Assembly: GCA_034336665.1 (NCBI GenBank)
Contig: CM067570.1
Location: 23,269,002 to 23,333,001, forward strand
DNA length: 64,000 nucleotides
Reading direction: 5' to 3'
From: Luscinia megarhynchos
Taxonomy: Eukaryota; Chordata; Aves; Passeriformes; Turdidae
Shown in pieces: positions 48,614 through 61,850 of the stretch (position 1 is the first letter of the stretch; the number at the start of each line of letters is the position of its first letter). A program made the translations under genes and the position numbers. The notes beneath the pieces were generated by a model, which was not told the origin of the DNA, searched no databases, and saw only the letters and a list, made by a program, of their open reading frames with translations.

Positions 48614-49607
48614 AACTTCTGAAATCACATCCTGTTAATGACCAGGACATTTTTAACAAAACACTTTTTCTATAGTAAAGGTATTTCATTATTGGAAACT
48701 TCTCTGCTTCAGGCTAAGTTTTCATGCAAATGTAAAAAAAAAAAATTGGAGCATCGAGATTCCTGATGTGTTGAGTTCCCAATATACTGGATTCCCAAAT
48801 TCATCAAGAATATGGCTCATCAGGATTAAGCCTTTCTCACATAGTGAAGATAGAGATTTCAAGATGAACCTCTACATTCTAGATTAACATATTGGCCACT
48901 TGGTTATTTGTTATTTGGATAGTTCTTAGTTATGTTTAATTTTAAAAATCTGAAAGCACAAGGTTGTGGGTTGTTTTCTTTTTCCCCAATGTAGAATGAA
49001 GGCCAAATGCTTGAAATCATTTGCAAAACAGAATTCTTGTTTAACAGCCAATCTCACAGCTGACTTCACTGGAGTTATTTAGGTGAATGGAGGAAGCAGA
49101 TTTTGACCATGGTAGCTGTGTCTAGACTAGTAGACTTAAAAGCACTAGGGAAATGCTTCCAAGTACTGGAATTTGATTGTCTACACTGTTAAATTGTCAT
49201 AAAAGTCCCTGACACACTTCTGGCTTGTCCCAGCTATAGTAGTTCCAAACAATTCTCAGGGACCTTTTCCCATAGGTAGCATGAATACAAATACCCTTTG
49301 GACAAGTGAGACAGTTTCATAGCATGAATGTGGGCCAGTTTGCACCATATGCCAGAGAGCAGTCACAAGTAAGTTTAATTTACTAGTGTAGAAACAATCA
49401 GTGTAGATTAAAAAAAGAAAATCAAAATCTTGACCTTCTCTTCCTCAAAGGGAAAAGAAGGGTGAAAGGGTGGGAAGGGCTAAAAAAACAATTATTTCGT
49501 TTAAACAACCAGAATTTTTTACATGGAATATGCCCTTCACTCTTGATGCTAGGGAAACCTGACATTTTTGCTCACCTTGTCCTTGTTTTATTTTTTATAT
49601 ACATGCT

Positions 49608-49628
49608 TACATACATACATACATACAT
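49608..49628 (+). repeat. (TACA)n microsatellite
   Basis: About five uninterrupted TACA units, followed by a T run. It is likely polymorphic in the population. Confidence 0.85.
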
Positions 49629-51339
49629 TTTTTTTAATATTATTGCTTATTTTTATCTAATGTCTTTATTTTTATACTTTGTAGTTAGATGTCAAGAAAC
49701 AGGCAATTTAAAAATGCATAGGTTTAATTTATTAATAAGTTTCTCAACAAAAAGTGCAGCTATACTAATTCTGAGCATGCCTTCGTCCAACCGAAACCTT
49801 CTATTGAAGTTTCTGTGTCAAAGGGCAAAAAAGGGGGCACTTCAAATCCTTCTCCTCCAAATAACCTATGGTCAAGAGAAAAGAGGCTTTTGAAAAACAA
49901 GGATTGGCTCAGTTGGGGGACTAAAAGCTAAACTGTGTCCGTGTCTGCAGAGATTCACAAGGGCAGAAGGGCACCTTCAGGCATTCAGCCTCAGCACAGG
50001 GTTGACCACAATGGCAGAGATTGTACTCTTGGAATGACAGGACTTGGCAGGGCTAAAGCTCCTAAAAACGATGTGTGAGAAGTGCTATGCCCTCTCACCT
50101 GCTTTGCTGCACCATGGATACAGCTGGACTTGAAGAGGAGTTTTCTGGCACCTAAGTACTTCTTTTGCCCATACTGATCTCATTCACCTTTAGGATTCCT
50201 AGGACTGCATTGACTGCGGCACAGTGGAAAGTGCCTGAACTCTCCACTGTCACTGCTGTTGTTCAGGTTCTTTTCAAGGACCCTTCTAGAAAAGACAGTG
50301 TGTGCTATCCTGTTAGATTCCTTACAGTGGGAAGATCTGCTAAATTCAGTTTGAAGTGGCTCCCAGAATCAAGATCAAGATTTTGTTTTTCCTCTATTTG
50401 TTTTCTAATTGGAATGAGGCAGCACCTCAAGTAAATGCCCACTGATAGTTTCCCATCTGTGCCTGCAATCTATCCCATAAAACTGCTTTCTGCCAGAGTT
50501 TGGGGATGAAAAATAGTCAACTAGATAATTTCTATCTTTTCTGAGAGCACAGGACAGCCTGAGTGTAAAGGCTGCCTTAAATAATGGAAGGTCACGTGAA
50601 TTAGTTGTTTTGAGGATTTCTCCAGCATTTCAGAGGGAATTTATTTCAAATCATGTATATTAATAAAGCAAAGCCCATGGTGTTTCCAAGCATGCTTGGT
50701 GACATGTGCAGAACTGCCAAATGGTCCATTATTTCTAAAAATTATGTGTCCCAAGGCGGTAGCAAACTTGTTTTCCAGACTGTAGGCATCAGTTTATGTG
50801 CTACATTTAGCATGTCCCTTTTTCTTGTGTTTTCCAAGATAAGTTTGGTTTTAAAAATTCCATTCTTTGAGTAACATCTCTTTTTTTTTTTTAGAACACA
50901 TGGTAAAGCACCTGCTTATTCTGTGTTGTCCTCTAAGCTTTAGCACAGTTCAAGATGCAGAATGAAAAAAGCAAAGTATGGAAATTAGAGATGTGAAATG
51001 TAATGGCTGTGTTATACCACTATATAAAGATCTATATTGTAGTCAAAAAATAAGATATGGCTGCACTTTTATATGCCCTGTGTATTTTATCATGTTAATT
51101 ATCTGTTCATTAATACTGGTGAGAGCAATTATTTTCTTTAGGGGTGTAGCATTCCATATAAATCATAGTGCCTGAGGATTTTTAGAGGTTTTGCTTTTTG
51201 TTTCAACATCTACTGGATTATCATGTACTGCAATGGCAACATTTCAGACCATCTACTTAGAAAAAACCCAGAATTTCCATGCCTAAGAAAAAGCTTTTAA
51301 GGAAGTATATAGCATTTAATTCTGTCAAAACATCCAATA

Positions 51340-51720
51340 ATGGCATTTGGTTAAAGATAAAAATATCATCTATCAATGACAAATGCTTATCAGCATTTTA
51401 GATTTTAGATTTCATACAAAAGTTGGAAAAAAGAACAGGCAAAATAACACAACAGGGCACATCACATTTCTTTTCAGATCCAAGGGCTACTTGTGAGCAT
51501 GTCAGCCATGCTGGGTATTAATTCAGAAACTAAAATGTATGCATTTTCAATTTTAACATGCCTGCACTTTAGTGCAGCAGACCTCTACCAGGTCAACCCA
51601 ATTATAAAACAGTTTCCCCCATGAATTTTGTAATCATGAGGAATCATGAACAGATCTCAGCTGATCCTTCAGCCTATAAAAAAGAATTCAGGGGAACTTT
51701 TTTGATCAAAAACTTGATAA
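51340..51720. promoter_or_regulatory. Candidate conserved noncoding element
   Basis: Non-repetitive sequence with a perfect-arm palindrome, CTGCACT-tt-AGTGCAG, at 51562-51577. Other marks are a TGACA word near 51377, GGTATTAATTC near 51514, and the repeated AATCATGA near 51631 and 51642. It has enhancer-like character. No conservation test was possible. Confidence 0.3.
51562..51577. repeat. 16-bp near-palindrome CTGCACT-tt-AGTGCAG
   Basis: Perfect 7-bp inverted arms around two T bases, inside the enhancer-like block. Confidence 0.65.
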
Positions 51721-51929
51721 ATAAATTACCAAACAGCTACATTGTTCTCAGCACAGCGTGCTCTTTCCAGCTTTTAAATAGATGACCTCACATTTTTATA
51801 GAGCAGTGCTTGATATAGCAGGCATATTTCTGGCTTAATATCTGACTTCAGGAAAGCCCCTCTATCCATTTGTCTGCCTCACTCATGTTCTGTCACATGC
51901 ATGAGCACACAGACATTAACTTTGCCTCA

Positions 51930-52035
51930 GTTTCTTCACTTTACAGACAGAGATAATGCTAATGACCTCTATAAAGTTCTTTGGAAACTGCTGATATGAA
52001 AGTTCATGTATAAGTGCTACTCATATACAACTAGT
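51930..52035 (+). mobile_element. Ancient MIR/L3-like repeat tail
   Basis: The order TTTGCCTCAGTTTCTTCA, TACAGACAGAGATAATG, TGACCTCTATAAAG, TTCTTTGGAAACTGCTGAT and ATGTATAAGTGCTA follows a well-known amniote repeat tail. The usual form is a 'cctcagtttcc...ctgtaaaatgggataat...aaagcgctttgagatct...gctatataag' series. It was recognised from memory of the consensus. High divergence shows an old insertion. The exact family (MIR-type SINE or L3/CR1 3' end) is not resolved, and the left end is uncertain. Confidence 0.6.
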
Positions 52036-52129
52036 CCTCCTTTTCCCTTTCTGGAGATTAGAGTGCCACAAAAATAAGGAAAAAATAAAACTTTTGTATT
52101 CATAAACCAATAACGTGGTAGAAGGATGA

Positions 52130-52500
52130 ATGCTTGGAGTTGATCAGTTCTGCCCTCACCAGCAGAGCTGATAATAATCAGTCACTTATGTGCTATTTCA
52201 CAGCTGATACCTCCTCCAAAAAAAATTAATTGCAAAAGTTTCACAGATGTCTGCAGCAGTTGACCAGAGCTCTTGGGTTATTGCTTGTCAGACTATTAAT
52301 GGGTTTGGCTAACCATGACAGTCATTACTTTCCCCCTCCTGTGAGCTACTTTCTGTGTAATTTATGCATAGGTTTTGCCAAGATTTGACAACTTTCAGGA
52401 TATTAACATAAAATTAGACTGCAGAGCTGAACAATGGGTGGCATTAAAATTAGCAGCAGTGGAAACCCATCAAAGAGAATTGGTTTATCTCCTGCTTTGC
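52130..52500. promoter_or_regulatory. Candidate conserved noncoding element
   Basis: Non-repetitive sequence with CAGCTG E-boxes (near 52201), AATTAATTGC (near 52228), TTAATGGG (near 52296), TTTATGCATA (near 52362) and TTAACATAAAATTAG (near 52403). It lacks simple repeats apart from one A run. It sits just right of the ancient repeat tail and could itself have grown out of it. The call rests on sequence character only. Confidence 0.3.
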
Positions 52501-55199
52501 TTTTAAGTTTATATTTTTTTATTTATTTTATCTTATTTCATTATCATTTTGGAAGGAAGAGTAAAAGAATAAATGCTGAAAACTGTTTTGTTTTGCTAGG
52601 TACCTAAGAAACCTTCAGAATGGGGGAGAAATTTCAATTAGACAAAATGCCTGGCAGCATCTTAAACAACAGCTAACCTGAAATCAATCACAGAGGAAAA
52701 AAAGTTAGAAGTGGTTTTTTTTGGAAAAAGGGACTTTAAACAGAACAGAGTGTGTTCCACACAGATTGTTTAGTGAATGCCATTACAGAATGCGATGTGT
52801 GTGTTAATAAGTAAGGACATCTGGTAACCAGCTTTTTTCTGATTCATTAACTGACTGCTTCTGTGGCCACAGGGCTTGATAGGGAAAGCTGCAAGACTTT
52901 TGCTCATTGAAAATGGGACTTCAATGTATGCTTTGTTCCTTTGACCCAGCCATATCCTCTAAATTTTCTCCTACACCTCCATTACATATATTTCAATTTC
53001 AAATCTGGGAGAAAACACTTAAAAGCTTAGAAGAATACTTCCTCTTATTTATTTGTACAGAAAAAGAAGTCTTACTTTCTATTCCTTCATTGATCTACAA
53101 CAATTCACCCCATCAACACACATCAGTGAGTGATGTTCTCTACTTGTTAGCATTTACCATGGCTGTGTTTAAATACTATATTGTTCCCCTGTTTCTCAAT
53201 GTTTATACATTTTCAAATATTATTCATTATCATGGGTGGAATATTTCTGGAAAAGAATTTAGAAATTATTGCTTTTCTGTAACACTTCAGTTTTTGGCAA
53301 CCCAGTAAGGTTGTTGGTTTATTTTAAACACTCCATGAGATTAACAAGCTTGGACAGAGAAAGTAAAACCATCACATTGCTCATATCAAATGCTGTTTTT
53401 CTTCTTATAATACAAGTGAAACAGCTCCAAATGCTCTAGAGAGAATGATTGAGCAAAAGAAATCTAACTTGATAGTACATGTTGAGGGATGAAATGGACA
53501 ATGAAGTTTCCATATGTTGTTTTTACGCAGTAATTAGAAACTGTCACACACCGTTTCATTTTTTAGTTTCCTTGGGCTTATTTGCATGTATGAGGCTTTC
53601 CTTAGAGCAGAATTGCAAGCATCAAACTGGCACCCAGTTGAAATCTGAGGCAGTCATACGTGGGCTTCTTCCACCTTATGGACAAGAAGCCACTGGCAGG
53701 TACTGTGATGGCCCAGAGCACAGCTCAGCAACAGCCAGCTGCAGCCTCACTCACCTCTTTGCCTCTGCCAAGTTTTCTTTTCCAGGTTGAAGTATTGGCC
53801 ATTCCTGTAGTGTGAGTCTGTACATTCTCAGGCATGGGAACTAGCTTTTGTTTCCAACAGAAACAAGGAATTTAATATATTAATATGCATGTACATTCAG
53901 CAGGAGTTTGGCTCCTTTTTCCCTAAGGTTCCTTTGAAAATCCTAACACAGTTTCTCAAGGGCAAACAGGGAAACAGTGCTCTGGCTCTCAGCTTTTCTC
54001 ATGCCTACATGATTTTGACAAATTTTTCCAGCTCTGTAGCAATTATTCCTTTCTATATCTTGATAAACAACTGGTTCACTTAAAGCATTTGAATCTGGCC
54101 CTCAGAGTTACACCAGAGAAGAAAGACCAATAAAACTAGTTGCATTTTATCTTCATTATCCTGGTGGTAATGATGACTGAGAACTTAGTCATGCTGAATG
54201 TTTTTTTCCTAAAATAAGGGACATATATATGTACATTTTTAAGTCAGCTAAGAAACTAAGTCCGTGTGCATGTTGTGTGAGTGGGTTAACCTTTTCTGTC
54301 TGTTTTCCAAAACTTTGTAAAACCTCAGAAAGCTGGATGCATATCTCTCTTGTCTATGCAAGACAAGATTGTTGTTAAACCCTAGTTCTGAAAGGATCTA
54401 TAACCCTAAGATGCAGGACTGTGAAAAACTTCAAAGGATGCTGATTACATTCATGGTTACATCTGAAAGGCAAAATTCAAAGGCCTACCATGAAACTACT
54501 GTTTTTTAAACACTGAGCCAGATCTCTGATGTTACTGATGCTCTTTTGTTTGTTCCTGACTAAGGCAAAATTAGGTTTGTTTCGAAAAAAAAGTCTGAAT
54601 AATGTTTTTCAGCAATCAGAATTTTTTTGTACTGTAATAGCACTGAAATGCTCCCCTTTGTCAGCTACTCCACAACTTCCCAGAGATTCAATCCTCACAC
54701 TTGAATCAGAAATGGCTCTAATATAAATCTAATTCTTCCGTACAAACGAGCCTTTGAGAAGAATAGGTCATGCTTACTCATAGTCATTTAAAACTGCATA
54801 AAGTAGATCTTTACTTTTATGAGGTTTTTTACTAAATATTTTTAGGTTTTGCTTACACTATATTCAAACTACAACTAGAAACTTTTTCTAAACATGGAGG
54901 CAGGTATCCCCAGAAAGCTATGAAGATAGGCTTTTGATTTATATCAGAAAAATATATGGATATTATACTATACAGGAGCTTTCAAAGACAGTTATAGTAT
55001 CTTGTTTTATTTTTGCAATCAGAAAGATAATGAAAAGAAAAAACAGTAAAAGAAAATGTTTAAATGGGAAATGATGTAAAGCTAGTTTGAGAGATAGCAG
55101 AGATATTGGTCAACACAGTGGAAGGCATGTCATTGGTTATAGCACAGCTGCTGGAGGTGACTGTGTTGGTATCTGTAGCATGTTGATGTGTGAAGTGCA
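52501..55199. other. Non-genic sequence
   Basis: No gene is supported. The ORFs at 52907-53308 (133 codons) and 53479-53790 (103 codons) match nothing I know. Their composition is that of ordinary AT-rich DNA, and no splice or promoter context stands out. Confidence 0.6.
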
Positions 55200-55730
55200 A
55201 AAATGAATCTTATTCCTCAGGAGAGTCCTGCATATGTCACGTATATTGTCTCATTAAGCCAATCCATTTATCAACCCACTGAATGCCAATTAAATTGCAC
55301 AGGATGGTGCAGGTATATGGTGGGCTGATGGTGCCAAACTTTATTACAGCTGAGCTTTTCTGGCTCAGTACATTCCTGCATAGCAAAATGGCAGACATAT
55401 CAAAGCCAAATTAAATGTTCTTGAAATAATGCCTTTAAAGAGGAAGAAATGCCACAGTCTGGCACAAAAGAGTATGAAATGTAATGTCACTTCTTAGTGT
55501 ACTTTTAGTTCCAATGAAGATGTCACGGCTCAGATCCAGCCAGTGCCAAATGTCTTCACAGCGTGCAAATTAGATCAGTGTAATTTCATCAGGATGATGA
55601 TCAGACTCTGTTGCAGTTCTATGGCTGCATACACAACTTCTGCTGACTGCTGCAGTCAGACTGGCACAGCTGAGCTAATGCTGCCATCCTCAGAAAAAGA
55701 CAGAAGTTGATTTTATAGCCTTCTCTTGAT
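55200..55730. promoter_or_regulatory. Candidate conserved noncoding element with a 17-bp palindrome
   Basis: About 500 bp of even, non-repetitive sequence with no long homopolymers. It holds CCAATTAAATTG (near 55288), AAGCCAATCC (near 55257), CACGTA and CACGGC CpG words, two CAGCTGAG E-boxes (near 55349 and 55668), and TTTTATAGC (near 55711). The palindrome CTGACTGC-t-GCAGTCAG is at 55643-55659 and is preceded by TG, giving TGCTGAC, a MAF half-site. The even text and motif variety suggest strong constraint, but this is inference. Confidence 0.4.
55643..55659. repeat. 17-bp palindrome CTGACTGC-t-GCAGTCAG
   Basis: Perfect 8-bp inverted arms with a single central base. It overlaps TGCTGAC (55641-55647), a half MAF-recognition element. 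Confidence 0.7.
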
Positions 55731-58700
55731 GCCAGAGTCCAAAGGATATTCCTAATATCCTGGAAATATGTTGATTAGTATTTATTCTGGAGTTTTGACT
55801 CAAAGTACTCCCTTTTTTATCTCTGACCACAGTGACATGAATATTCAATATATTCTTGTTATATATTATCAGGTGATTGATTACACTTTGACTGAAAGTA
55901 TTTCAACTGTCAAAATGTGAGCAACAATAACCGAGCTGAGAAATCCATTGTACCTCACAGTCAAGGCAGTGGCTGGGAGAAGATCTACTGTTTTAGGAAA
56001 GGTCTAAAGTCTATCATGTGAACACAAGCTTACCCTCTTTGGCAGTGCTTATTAAGGGCCCTAACAGATGTACTCTGTTGGATTTAGTAGCAGTGACTAT
56101 TTTTCTGACTGTCCACGACTCCTTTGCTGAAGGGTAAGACCTGTGTGGCAGGGATGGGAAAAATGAACATTTTTCTTCAGTTCACAATTCACAAATCACC
56201 ATATTAGCTTGACTCATCACCCAGTGTATCTTATCTGCTGAACCTTTGGGTATCAAACCCTCTCCTAGAGTGGCTGGTGCACACAATCTGTTCTGCTAAC
56301 ATGGTGTGGGGCCAGTAACCCTCAGTGCTGTGGAAGGACAGACAGATGGGAAAAGTATGGGCTTAAAGAGACACAGTCTCCCTGCTGCCTTTTTGTATGC
56401 CAGGTCTCCAGGTACTCAACATGAGCCTGGCTCTTCTCATAAATACCATTGTTGTATAGCAAGGTTAAATCTACTGAGCCAATAATTTGCTGATAAATGC
56501 TTTCAGAAGCAGGGCTTGGTGTTTGGTGCTAGATAATAGTCCCAGTACCAAGGCTTACTTTACATATATTGAAGGTTTGGGTTTGCTTTAGCTTTTTTAT
56601 GTTAAATTGTTAGATTTGGTGATTTTTCTTCTCCCTAAAGCATTTGGTAAAGAGCAATTACTTATACATATAACAGCTAAAATCCCCAAACACCCTGGCA
56701 CACAGCCATTTGAGGCAAGTTGCCAAGTCTGTAGCTTCAATTAACCTTCATATATCCCCCCAAACTTGGAACACTATCAGAAGGCTATTATGTTCAAGCC
56801 TTACTCATGCGGTGAGCACTTAGACACTGAAGTTGAAATCAATAGCACTGGTGGATGGATACAAGATTGCTCATGTATTCAGGTTTGCACAAGCAGACTT
56901 GACTTTGTAACAATCTCATCCAGCCTGAAGCAGGGAGACCCAGAAACTTGCAAATATACAACTAGTTCAGGATTTTGGCACAGAGATCGAGTCCATTGTC
57001 TCTCGTACAGAATCTGTCCTTTACTGACACATTTGGTCTCAGATAGTAGCCACTGAAGGTGGGTGAGGGGAAAGGAACACAGCAAGATTTGGATATCCCA
57101 TTAAATCTTTGAAGTAACTACGGATTCCAGTAACAGCTCTATGTTCAGCAAACATACAGTGCAAATGGGTTGTTCTCCCTGGAGACTGGAACAGAGACTC
57201 TACGCATCCCAGATGTTCCTAAGCAGTTTACTTACCCTCCCCTGTGTGCATTTAATTCTCAAGATGGATGGAGACAGAGCAGAAATGGGAAATGAAATAA
57301 AAAGTCAGTTTTGGCTCTAATGTGAAAATGTTACTTATGCTCACATGGAAGATGTAAAGCTTCAATAAAAGCAGATAAACACAGTTTTTATGTGGGGGCA
57401 GACAAAGGGCTAAATGCCCAGCTGGTACAAACTGGCATAGCTTCACACTGAAGTTGATTAAGCATAGTGCAGCTTGTGCCAGCTGAAGATCTGGCTTACA
57501 GTTACTGCTCAGTATCTCTATTGTGTGGGTGAAATCCTATCTGTCTAGGACAGAACTGGCAACCAGTGATGGATATATCCTGTGCAAAGGCTACAAGAAC
57601 CTCATAAGATTCAGTCTGAAAACCTACACAATTTTTAAACCTCATGAATGCCATCACAAATTCCTATAAATTGAGAGAAAGTACTACTACATGGAGCCTT
57701 ATGTCTGGTGGATGGGGGTGGGTGTTTGAAGAGCTTCCTACCAATAAAAAAAAGGGAAATCAAATTTAATAGATATACATGTTTTTATATAGAGTGAGAA
57801 ATACTTAATCTGTGGCACTTTTACTTAAATATTTTACATTTGTGGTCTAGAGAATCTACACTCTGAAGCAAATCAGATCTTTCAGCTGAGACAAGAAGAA
57901 ATTCACCCAGCCTTTATGTTTGTGCACCTACCCTAATGAGGGGGTAGCACCCCAGGCTGCTCCCGGGGCATGCCAGGACCCAGATGCCAAGCTTGGGAAG
58001 ACTCTAGCAGCAACATCTGGCTGTGTGGTGAGGTCTAAAGGCAGTTGTGCTAACAGATCTGGAATAGCCCCTGGGTCTGGGCTCACTCACGCTCTCCTAG
58101 GACACATTTTCCTTCTGCTTACCTTTGTTTTGTCAAATGTGTGTGGTTTTCATTTATTTCACATTAGAGTAATATGGATAGGCTTTCTATCTGATCAGCA
58201 ATGATGTTCCCTGTTCAGTACTTCCTATTTTCCCACAAATCCTTGCCTCAATAACTGCTGTCCATATAAATTCTTGCCACTTGATTTTTGCCTCTTTCAT
58301 CCTATCAAGAAATGCTTTGTAAGATCTAATTGCTGACTGCAAACTTGTGATGTCAATTTTTCATCTCATTTTTAAACAAAAAAAATGTATTCTAACAAAT
58401 CAGTTTGCTGAAGCTGAAAATGGCAGGGTTGCTATTATCTTTTGATTACACTTTTATTTTCGCACACATAGAGGTAGAATTAAGCAATACTGATTGTGAA
58501 CCAGAATTTGCTCAAGTTGCTTCTGTTAATACAAAAATACCAACAAAAGGACATTAAGCTATGAAAGTTGCTACTACATTAGTAGTTGCTGCTACATTAC
58601 ATTAGAGGTAAATCCTTTCATGCTAATCTTATATCTTTAAGCCTTTGCTGTGCATTTTATATACAATACAAAACTTATGAAAAGACAGATCCTCACATTT

Positions 58701-61289
58701 ATATAGAATGAAAAAGTTAAGGACTTCTGAATTTGTGGTAAACATTGTCCTGTAATTGCTCAAAACGTAGATATATGACCTAATAGAAAAAAAATTATTC
58801 CAAGAGCACAAAGGCTCTTGCATCTATACTTGTGTGCTACCAAAAATTGTGAGTTTTCTTTTGTATCCTTTAATTTACTACAAAAATTTAATAAAAAACC
58901 ACTTTTAAATCATATCAATTAGGCTTAAACAGATCATGGCTTAGGAGCTCACTAGGTAAGCTAAATAATATCTTGCAAATAGGGCACTAGCTTTTGGCCC
59001 TGAGCTAGCAAGAATATGTCATCACACATCTAACATTCACTAATATTTAATAAATTAATGTTTACAGAATGCGATTTTTTCCACAGGCAGAGTACAAAAA
59101 GAAATATCATGGGATGGCATATGTTAGGTGTAATGTTCTGTGCACTGCTAAAGGTACTCAACGAATTTTAATGTGAGCTGAAGTTGATTTTATAAGCCTC
59201 TACCAATCAAAGAAATAAATACATGATAGAAAAATAATGCTGCAAGCCTTGTAGGTGTCTAATGGCAAAAAATTATTTTTCTCTTTTTCTTGTGGGAATG
59301 AAATAACTATGATAGTTATAATTCTATGGAACTAAGGAGATCTTATTCTTCATGGATCAAAAAAACAAAAAAAATTCAAGAAACATAAATCCAGAAAACA
59401 GAATCCAAGGGAATCAGAAAAGACATGTGGATTAATATGGAGAAGAATTAATTGGAGCATTAAATGTTAAAGAAACCATGAAATGGATAAACAAGAGATC
59501 TCTACCTTAACATGTTTTTTAGGGATTTATGTGCAGCTCTGCTTAGCTACAGGCCAATTCGTGGGCTCAAGCTGAATTTAGACTGATGCTTATGGTACAT
59601 TTAAGTACCCATACCAGGGCTATATCCTGTGTGAAGTGTCAGAGTGTTGCTGTTAGTCTGTAAACCGTATTTACACACACAAATTGGAAACTTGGGAAGG
59701 TATCTACTGATAATCTAGTTAGTACAAACCCCCAATTATTGTTCCCTTGCATCTCAAGGAGGAATCTAGCCTGCCATACACAATCTCCTAGTACACCATA
59801 TACTAAGCTTTTCTGCTTTTTGCATGTGTCTGTGGGTGGGTAGACGACTGAGAGAATCCATTCCTCCTAAATGAATTCAAAATGACTGGAGCTAACTTCA
59901 TAGGGAAATGAAATGCAGAAAATAATTTTGGCACCAAAAAACAATGGTATGTATGTTTGACAGATTTTTCATTAATATCCAAACACAGCTGAACTATACT
60001 AGGGTGAGTGATTAACTGTGATTAAGAGGTGACGTCACTAATTTTTAGCACCTAGGAAAAACTACCTTTACTCAATGAGAAGGAATTTATAACTGGCTGT
60101 TACAATCTTGCTGTCCTTTGCTACACAAAAAGCATCAAAATAACTCCAGAAGAGTAAGAATAATGAACAAAGCTTCACCCTGAAGATTTCACACCAGTTT
60201 CCCTTGACAAGGGAAAGCTTATCCTCAAAACAAAACTTGTCTCTCTTCCAGGAAAAACAATGAAAGCCATTAGTTTAATTCCCCTTCTGTGACACATTGA
60301 AGAAGCATGACACTAACCCCAGAGGGCATGGGGGGCCAGCCCTAGGGATACAAGAAGAGATAGACACATGACCCTATGGATCAGTTGAGAGTGGTTAAAT
60401 CTCCTTCTTGTCATAAGTGTCGACATCTAGGTGATATAAACAGAGCTTTATGAAGTAAAATAACCTCTCTCACTGTTCTCCATATTGCTTTTCCTAAGCA
60501 ATGTGCTCCAGTGACAGGAATTTGTCCAAATCTCTTCACCGAGTGGTACCTAGTAGGTGGCTTTGCCACAAGCCCTGACAAAGCAAGTAGCAATGTTTTC
60601 TTTACAGCAAATCCAGATACAAAATATATGCACATTATCTAATTCACAGCTACTCTTCTCCAGAGATGATGTACCTAGCCCTATCTGATGAGTGGTGAGG
60701 GTAGATAGGGAATCCAGGAAATTCTCAGTGATAAGTTCTCACACTTTTGCGAGACTCACAGTTTTCTTCATAGGGCACACAACAAAGTCCTACTTCAATT
60801 TGCAGTACATCTGTATTGTTTGATTTCACTTTAAGAGAAGCAAAGGTCATAGTAATGTATAGTCTAATCCTTGTCTATTTCTATTGATAGCTGTTCTGCT
60901 CATCTCATTCCTCTGATATTACTCCAAATTGCAGAATGCAGCCTGTTCTTTTTAAGTTAAAAGAGTCTCACAAGACTATTGAAGACATGAGCAAAGCCTG
61001 TCCAACTTTGCAAACGTGGATCCAACATTTCTATTTTAGGCACAGCTCCAATTTACATGACTGGAGCTAGCAGTGAGGCATTCATGACTATGATATGACT
61101 GCTCATTGCATCAAAATCCAAGTGATTTGGAGAAATCTTCACAGACTTTTTCTTTTTTCCTGAGCACACATTATCCTGAAGATTTATAGAGATTTCAGAT
61201 TTTATGGTTTCTACTCTTCCAATAAATAGAATAGTTGAGTTTCTTCTATAATTAGAAAATAGAACTTTTTTTTTAATTAACGCATACTA
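55731..61289. other. Non-genic sequence
   Basis: No gene is supported. A small GC-rich patch at 57920-58110 contains GGGGT-agc-ACCCC and CCAAGCTTGG (57987-57996), plus a 94-codon open frame without known similarity. A tandem pair lies at 58566-58599. An A/purine-rich stretch spans about 59340-59480. Two CTCF-core-like strings lie at 60316-60328 and 60550-60561. Confidence 0.6.
58566..58599 (+). repeat. Tandem duplication, 18-bp period
   Basis: AGTTGCTACTACATTAGT (58566-58583) is followed at once by AGTTGCTGCTACATTA, which matches at 15 of 16 bases. It is a small recent duplication. Confidence 0.75.
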
Positions 61290-61850
61290 CAAATTAACTT
61301 AGTCCATTCAACATTTGATAACAAATCCCGTATTTACAGTGCTGCATCTGCTAACAAGAGTTGTATCATCGATGCATCCAGCTCTTTAGGACTGTTTTGT
61401 TACATAAGTACTCTCCAAACTGAAAATTAATATGAAATGTTGTATCATGTTCATCTTTTCTAAATTAACATACTTCAGCATGCCTCTGTGGTTAATGCAA
61501 AGAAGGCACGGATTGCAGTCTTTTCCATTGGGTATAGCAAGGGAATACTCTGTCATAAGATACTAGTTTGGAATGTATTTGGCAGATTTATGGCAATGAC
61601 TTTGGAAAATGCTGGGTTAGAGAAGTAATTTCGAGCATTCTTTTCAATTCAAGCAAGTTGGCTGCTCTGGGGAATTTCCTCTTGTTGGTAACAATATTGA
61701 CTGCATAAACTACAGGGAACTTGCAGCAAATACTCGGATGTGCAAAAATGAGCTTTCATAAAGGCCATATAAAATCAGCCCCTGTCACATTATAAGCCCC
61801 TGTCACATTATGTAGCAGCATCAGATTTGCTATTTATTATATATGCTAGA
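61290..61850. promoter_or_regulatory. Candidate conserved noncoding element with an 18-bp tandem duplication
   Basis: Non-repetitive sequence with varied factor-type words: TATCATCGATGCATCC (near 61365), AAATTAATATG (near 61424), TGGTTAATGCAAAG (near 61488), TTTATGGCAATGAC (near 61588), AACAATATTGACTGCATAAA (near 61691) and GGCCATATAAAA (near 61763). Its right part carries the duplication at 61777-61812. No transposon signature is visible. Conservation is untested. Confidence 0.35.
61777..61812 (+). repeat. Tandem duplication, 2 x 18 bp
   Basis: AGCCCCTGTCACATTATA (61777-61794) is followed directly by the same unit ending in G (61795-61812), 17 of 18 identical. Each copy carries TGTCA, so the duplication doubles a MEIS/TGIF-type core inside an enhancer-like block. 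Confidence 0.85.

Larger units (their letters stand above)
46527..51339. other. Non-genic AT-rich sequence with microsatellites
   Basis: No gene is supported. A short AT repeat lies at about 46529-46540, a TACA repeat at 49608-49628, a G/T-rich tract at 48570-48613 and a 12-T run at 50881-50892. A CTCF-core-like string, AGGTGGCGCTGCC on the minus strand, lies at 47514-47526. The 143-codon open frame at 49462-49893 spans the TACA repeat and T-rich sequence and gives a low-complexity Ile/Leu/Phe peptide, so it is not taken as a gene. Confidence 0.6.

Noticed and set aside
49462..49893. 143-codon open frame with membrane-like peptide
   Set aside because: The hydrophobic stretch is the translation of T-rich sequence and a TACA microsatellite. 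No homology was recognised.
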